Shown here: positions 61,406 to 64,000 of the stretch, one piece after another
Numbering within the stretch: position 1 is the first letter of the stretch
How the letters are laid out: the number at the start of each line of letters is the position of its first letter
From: Pseudomonas vancouverensis
Lineage (GTDB): Bacteria; Pseudomonadota; Gammaproteobacteria; Pseudomonadales; Pseudomonadaceae
Reading direction: 5' to 3'
DNA: 64,000 bases
Assembly (NCBI RefSeq): GCF_004348895.1
Contig: NZ_RRZK01000002.1
Location: 186,001 to 250,000, forward strand
Position numbers and translations under genes: made by a program
Notes under the pieces: model-generated
What the model saw: the letters and a program-made list of their open reading frames with translations, nothing else
Database searches by the model: none
What the model was told of the DNA's origin: nothing

Positions 61406-64000
61406 ATGCGCGCCAACTCGTCTGATTCACAAGACACCGTCACCGCGACACAACCGATCAAGGCTGAGCGTCTGCGCCTGCTTGATCGTTTGAGCAAATA
61501 CCGTCAACCCATCGGATTGGCGGTAACCCTGCTGTTGTTCGCGATCGCCCTGATTGCCTGCCGACATTTGTTGAGCGAGCTCGACCTCTACGCCCTGCAC
61601 GACTCGATCCTCGAAGTGCCCAAGCCTGCCTTGCTCGGCGCCCTGGGCGCCACCGTGGCCGGCTTCATTATTCTGTTAGGTTACGAATGGTCGGCCAGTC
61701 GCTATGCCGGCGTGAACCTGGCCCCGCGCACACTGGCCCTCGGCGGCTTCACCGCGTTCGCCATTGGCAACGCCATCGGCCTGTCGATGTTGTCCGGCGG
61801 TTCGGTGCGCTACCGTCTATATGCACGGCATGGCCTGGGGGCGGCCGAAGTCGCCCACATGACGCTGTTCGCCAGCCTCTCCCTGGGCTGCGCCCTGCCC
61901 CCGCTGGCCGCACTGGCCACCCTGAGCAACCTGCCCGCCGCCTCCACGGCACTGGGCCTCTCAGAGACCTTGCTGGGCAGCATTGCCGCAGCGGTGCTGG
62001 TGTTGTTCTCGGTGCTGGCCATCGGTATCTATCGTCGCCGCCTGCCGGAACAACCTTACGAGGATAATCTGCTGGTTCGGGTCGGCCGTCGCACGTTGCG
62101 CCTGCCAGGTCGCCGCCTGACCTTCCTGCAACTGATCATCACCGCGCTGGACGTGGCCGCCGCCGCGACCGTGCTTTATCTGTTGCTGCCCGAAGCTCCG
62201 CCCTTCGGCGCGTTCCTGCTGGTCTACCTGCTGGCCCTGGCCGCCGGCGTGCTCAGCCATGTACCCGGTGGTGTCGGCGTCTTCGAAGCCATCCTGCTGG
62301 CGGCATTCTCCGACACCCTCGGTGCCGCGCCACTGGCCGCTGCCCTGCTGCTCTATCGCTTGATCTATGTGGTGCTGCCGTTGCTGGTGGCCTGCCTGTT
62401 CCTGCTGATCAATGAAGGCCAGCGCCTGTTCCAGACACGCCAGACCCTGCGCGCAGCCTCGGGCCTCGCGGCGCCGATTCTGGCCTTGCTGGTGTTCATG
62501 TCCGGCGTGGTCCTGCTGTTCTCCGGCGCGACGCCGGAAATCGACACCCGCCTTGAACACATCGGCTTCCTGATCCCCCATCGCCTGGTTGACGCCTCGC
62601 ACTTCGGTGCCAGCCTGGTCGGCGTGCTGTGCCTGTTGCTGGCCCAAGGCCTGCGCCGGCGCCTGTCGGCCGCGTGGATGCTGACCACCATACTGTTGCT
62701 GGTCGGCGCCCTGCTCTCGCTGCTCAAGGGATTCGACTGGGAAGAAGCGAGCCTGATGGTGCTGACCGCGAGCCTGCTCGGGGTTTTCCGTCGTTCGTTC
62801 TATCGGCCAAGCCGCTTGACTGAAGTGCCGTTCTCGCCGCTCTACCTGGTGTCCAGCCTGTGCGTGCTCGGTGCATCCATCTGGCTGCTGCTGTTCGCCT
62901 ATCAGGATGTGCCGTACAGCCATCAGCTGTGGTGGCAATTCACCCTCGACGCCGACGCCCCGCGCGGCCTGCGCTCGTTGCTCGGCGCCGCGGTACTGCT
63001 GGTGGTGGTGTCGCTGACCTGGCTGCTGCGCACCGCGCGTCCGACCATTCACCTGCCGATGGCCGAAGAGCTGGAGCGCGCGAACAGGATTCTGATGGCC
63101 TCCGCGCAGCCCGATGGCGGCCTGGCCCTGACCGGTGACAAGGCGCTGCTGTTCCACCCCAACGACGAAGCCTTCCTGATGTATGCCCGCCGTGGCCGCA
63201 GCCTGGTGGCGTTGTATGACCCGATTGGCCCAGGCCAGCAACGTGCGGAAATGATCTGGCAGTTCCGCGACCTGTGTGACCTGCATCACGCCCGTCCCGT
63301 GTTCTATCAAGTGCGCGCCGAGAACCTGCCGTACTACATGGACATCGGCCTGACGGCGATCAAGCTCGGTGAAGAGGCCCGGGTCGACCTCAAGCGCTTT
63401 GATCTCGAGGCCAAGGGCAAAGAGATGAAAGACCTGCGCTACACCTGGAACCGTGGCACCCGTGATGGCCTGTCGCTGGAAATCCATGAGCCGGGTCATG
63501 CGCCGATGGATGAACTCAAAGTCATTTCCGATGCCTGGCTGACCGGCAAGAACGTCCGTGAGAAGGGCTTCTCCCTCGGCCGCTTCAGCGATGACTACCT
63601 CAAGTATTTCCGCATAGCGGTGATTCGTTTCGAAGGACGCCCGGTCGCGTTCGCCAACCTGCTCGAGACCTACGGCCACGACCTGGCCAGCCTCGACCTG
63701 ATGCGCGCGCACCCGGACGCCCCGAAGCTGACCATGGAGTTCATGATGGTCGGCCTGATCCAACATTATAAAAACCATGGATACGCGCGCTTTAGCCTGG
63801 GCATGGTGCCGTTGTCGGGGTTGCAACCCCGTCGCGGTGCACCACTGACCCAGCGCCTGGGCTCGATGGTATTCCGCCGTGGTGAGCAGCTCTACAACTT
63901 CCAAGGCTTGCGCCGCTTCAAAGACAAGTTCCAGCCTGACTGGGAACCCCGTTATATGGCCGTGCCCGCCGGACTCGATCCGTTGGTGGCACTGGCCGAC
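61406..64000 (+). CDS. mprF: Aminoacyl-phosphatidylglycerol synthase/flippase MprF, 3' end outside the window
   Basis: A membrane enzyme that transfers an amino acid from tRNA to phosphatidylglycerol and flips the product, lowering surface negative charge and raising resistance to cationic peptides. The frame opens at 61406 (AGAGGTG site upstream) and runs without a stop to the window edge, 865 codons. The N-terminal 550 or so residues contain about 14 helices (flippase; FLIPHRLVDASHFGASL lies in the linker region), and the C-terminal part is a GNAT-like synthase (LALTGDKALLFHPND, DPIGPGQQRAEMIWQFRDL, and GYARFSLGMVPLSGL). The P. aeruginosa homologue makes alanyl-phosphatidylglycerol, so alanine is the likely amino acid. 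Confidence 0.92.
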   Translation, partial: MRANSSDSQDTVTATQPIKAERLRLLDRLSKYRQPIGLAVTLLLFAIALIACRHLLSELDLYALHDSILEVPKPALLGALGATVAGFIILLGYEWSASRYAGVNLAPRTLALGGFTAFAIGNAIGLSMLSGGSVRYRLYARHGLGAAEVAHMTLFASLSLGCALPPLAALATLSNLPAASTALGLSETLLGSIAAAVLVLFSVLAIGIYRRRLPEQPYEDNLLVRVGRRTLRLPGRRLTFLQLIITALDVAAAATVLYLLLPEAPPFGAFLLVYLLALAAGVLSHVPGGVGVFEAILLAAFSDTLGAAPLAAALLLYRLIYVVLPLLVACLFLLINEGQRLFQTRQTLRAASGLAAPILALLVFMSGVVLLFSGATPEIDTRLEHIGFLIPHRLVDASHFGASLVGVLCLLLAQGLRRRLSAAWMLTTILLLVGALLSLLKGFDWEEASLMVLTASLLGVFRRSFYRPSRLTEVPFSPLYLVSSLCVLGASIWLLLFAYQDVPYSHQLWWQFTLDADAPRGLRSLLGAAVLLVVVSLTWLLRTARPTIHLPMAEELERANRILMASAQPDGGLALTGDKALLFHPNDEAFLMYARRGRSLVALYDPIGPGQQRAEMIWQFRDLCDLHHARPVFYQVRAENLPYYMDIGLTAIKLGEEARVDLKRFDLEAKGKEMKDLRYTWNRGTRDGLSLEIHEPGHAPMDELKVISDAWLTGKNVREKGFSLGRFSDDYLKYFRIAVIRFEGRPVAFANLLETYGHDLASLDLMRAHPDAPKLTMEFMMVGLIQHYKNHGYARFSLGMVPLSGLQPRRGAPLTQRLGSMVFRRGEQLYNFQGLRRFKDKFQPDWEPRYMAVPAGLDPLVALAD

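Noticed and set aside
61961..63904. A 647-codon open frame antisense to mprF
   Set aside because: It is opposite a clear MprF coding frame; its Gln/His-rich composition is typical of the mirror of high-GC Pseudomonas codons. No recognisable domain.

Overview
The window is ordinary chromosomal DNA from a Pseudomonas, most likely of the P. fluorescens group. Support comes from the high-GC codon use, the bra (branched-chain amino acid) operon, the quiP acylase, YchJ/SEC-C proteins, PdxH and DinG, the fluorescens-type REP palindromes, and a gene order that I recall as partly shared with P. aeruginosa (rapA - MHYT/GGDEF/EAL gene - dehydrogenase; bra ... nhaA/slyB/pdxH/OmpA ... dinG ... OmpA/YchJ ... 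quiP; dinB near mprF). No prophage, insertion sequence, integron or CRISPR array was seen.

Layout. 1-8.3 kb: RapA, a spinster-like MFS exporter, a small Cys-cluster protein, a membrane MHYT-GGDEF-EAL c-di-GMP enzyme and a convergent beta-hydroxyacid dehydrogenase. 8.5-10.7 kb: a large stand-alone protein of the tubulin/FtsZ superfamily, the most unusual gene here. 11.6-16.7 kb: braCDEFG. 16.7-27.9 kb: LysR/SDR divergent pair, small envelope proteins, an FAD oxidoreductase, a PLP enzyme, nhaA, a SlyB-like lipoprotein, pdxH, an OmpA lipoprotein with a Lys/Ala/Pro tail and a serine hydrolase. 28-38.5 kb: a secreted glycoside hydrolase, dinG, a CopD-like protein, a collagen-like secreted protein, two tandem OmpA lipoproteins with RBS-pairing leader hairpins, a YchJ/LEA/SEC-C operon and an isochorismatase-fold protein. 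38.7-51.7 kb: quiP, then the four-gene ligase-associated DNA repair set (exonuclease, ligase, Lhr-type helicase, PdeM), split in two by a five-gene basic amino acid ABC transporter operon. 51.8-64 kb: a small proline-rich protein, dcd, a cold-shock protein, DUF481, an ATL protein, ampG, proS, a lipoprotein, dinB, two initiator tRNA genes and mprF, which runs off the right edge.

How genes work together: braCDEFG and the aot-like genes are complete ABC importers for amino acids. The exonuclease-ligase and helicase-PdeM pairs are both translationally coupled and together form the known Lhr/ligase repair set, alongside the independent repair genes dinG, dinB, atl and rapA. Many of the remaining genes concern the envelope (OmpA lipoproteins, SlyB-like, AmpG, MprF, NhaA). 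Intergenic REP palindromes occur after many operons and in two cases supply the stop codon of the upstream gene. All family assignments are from reading motifs by eye; no database search was possible.
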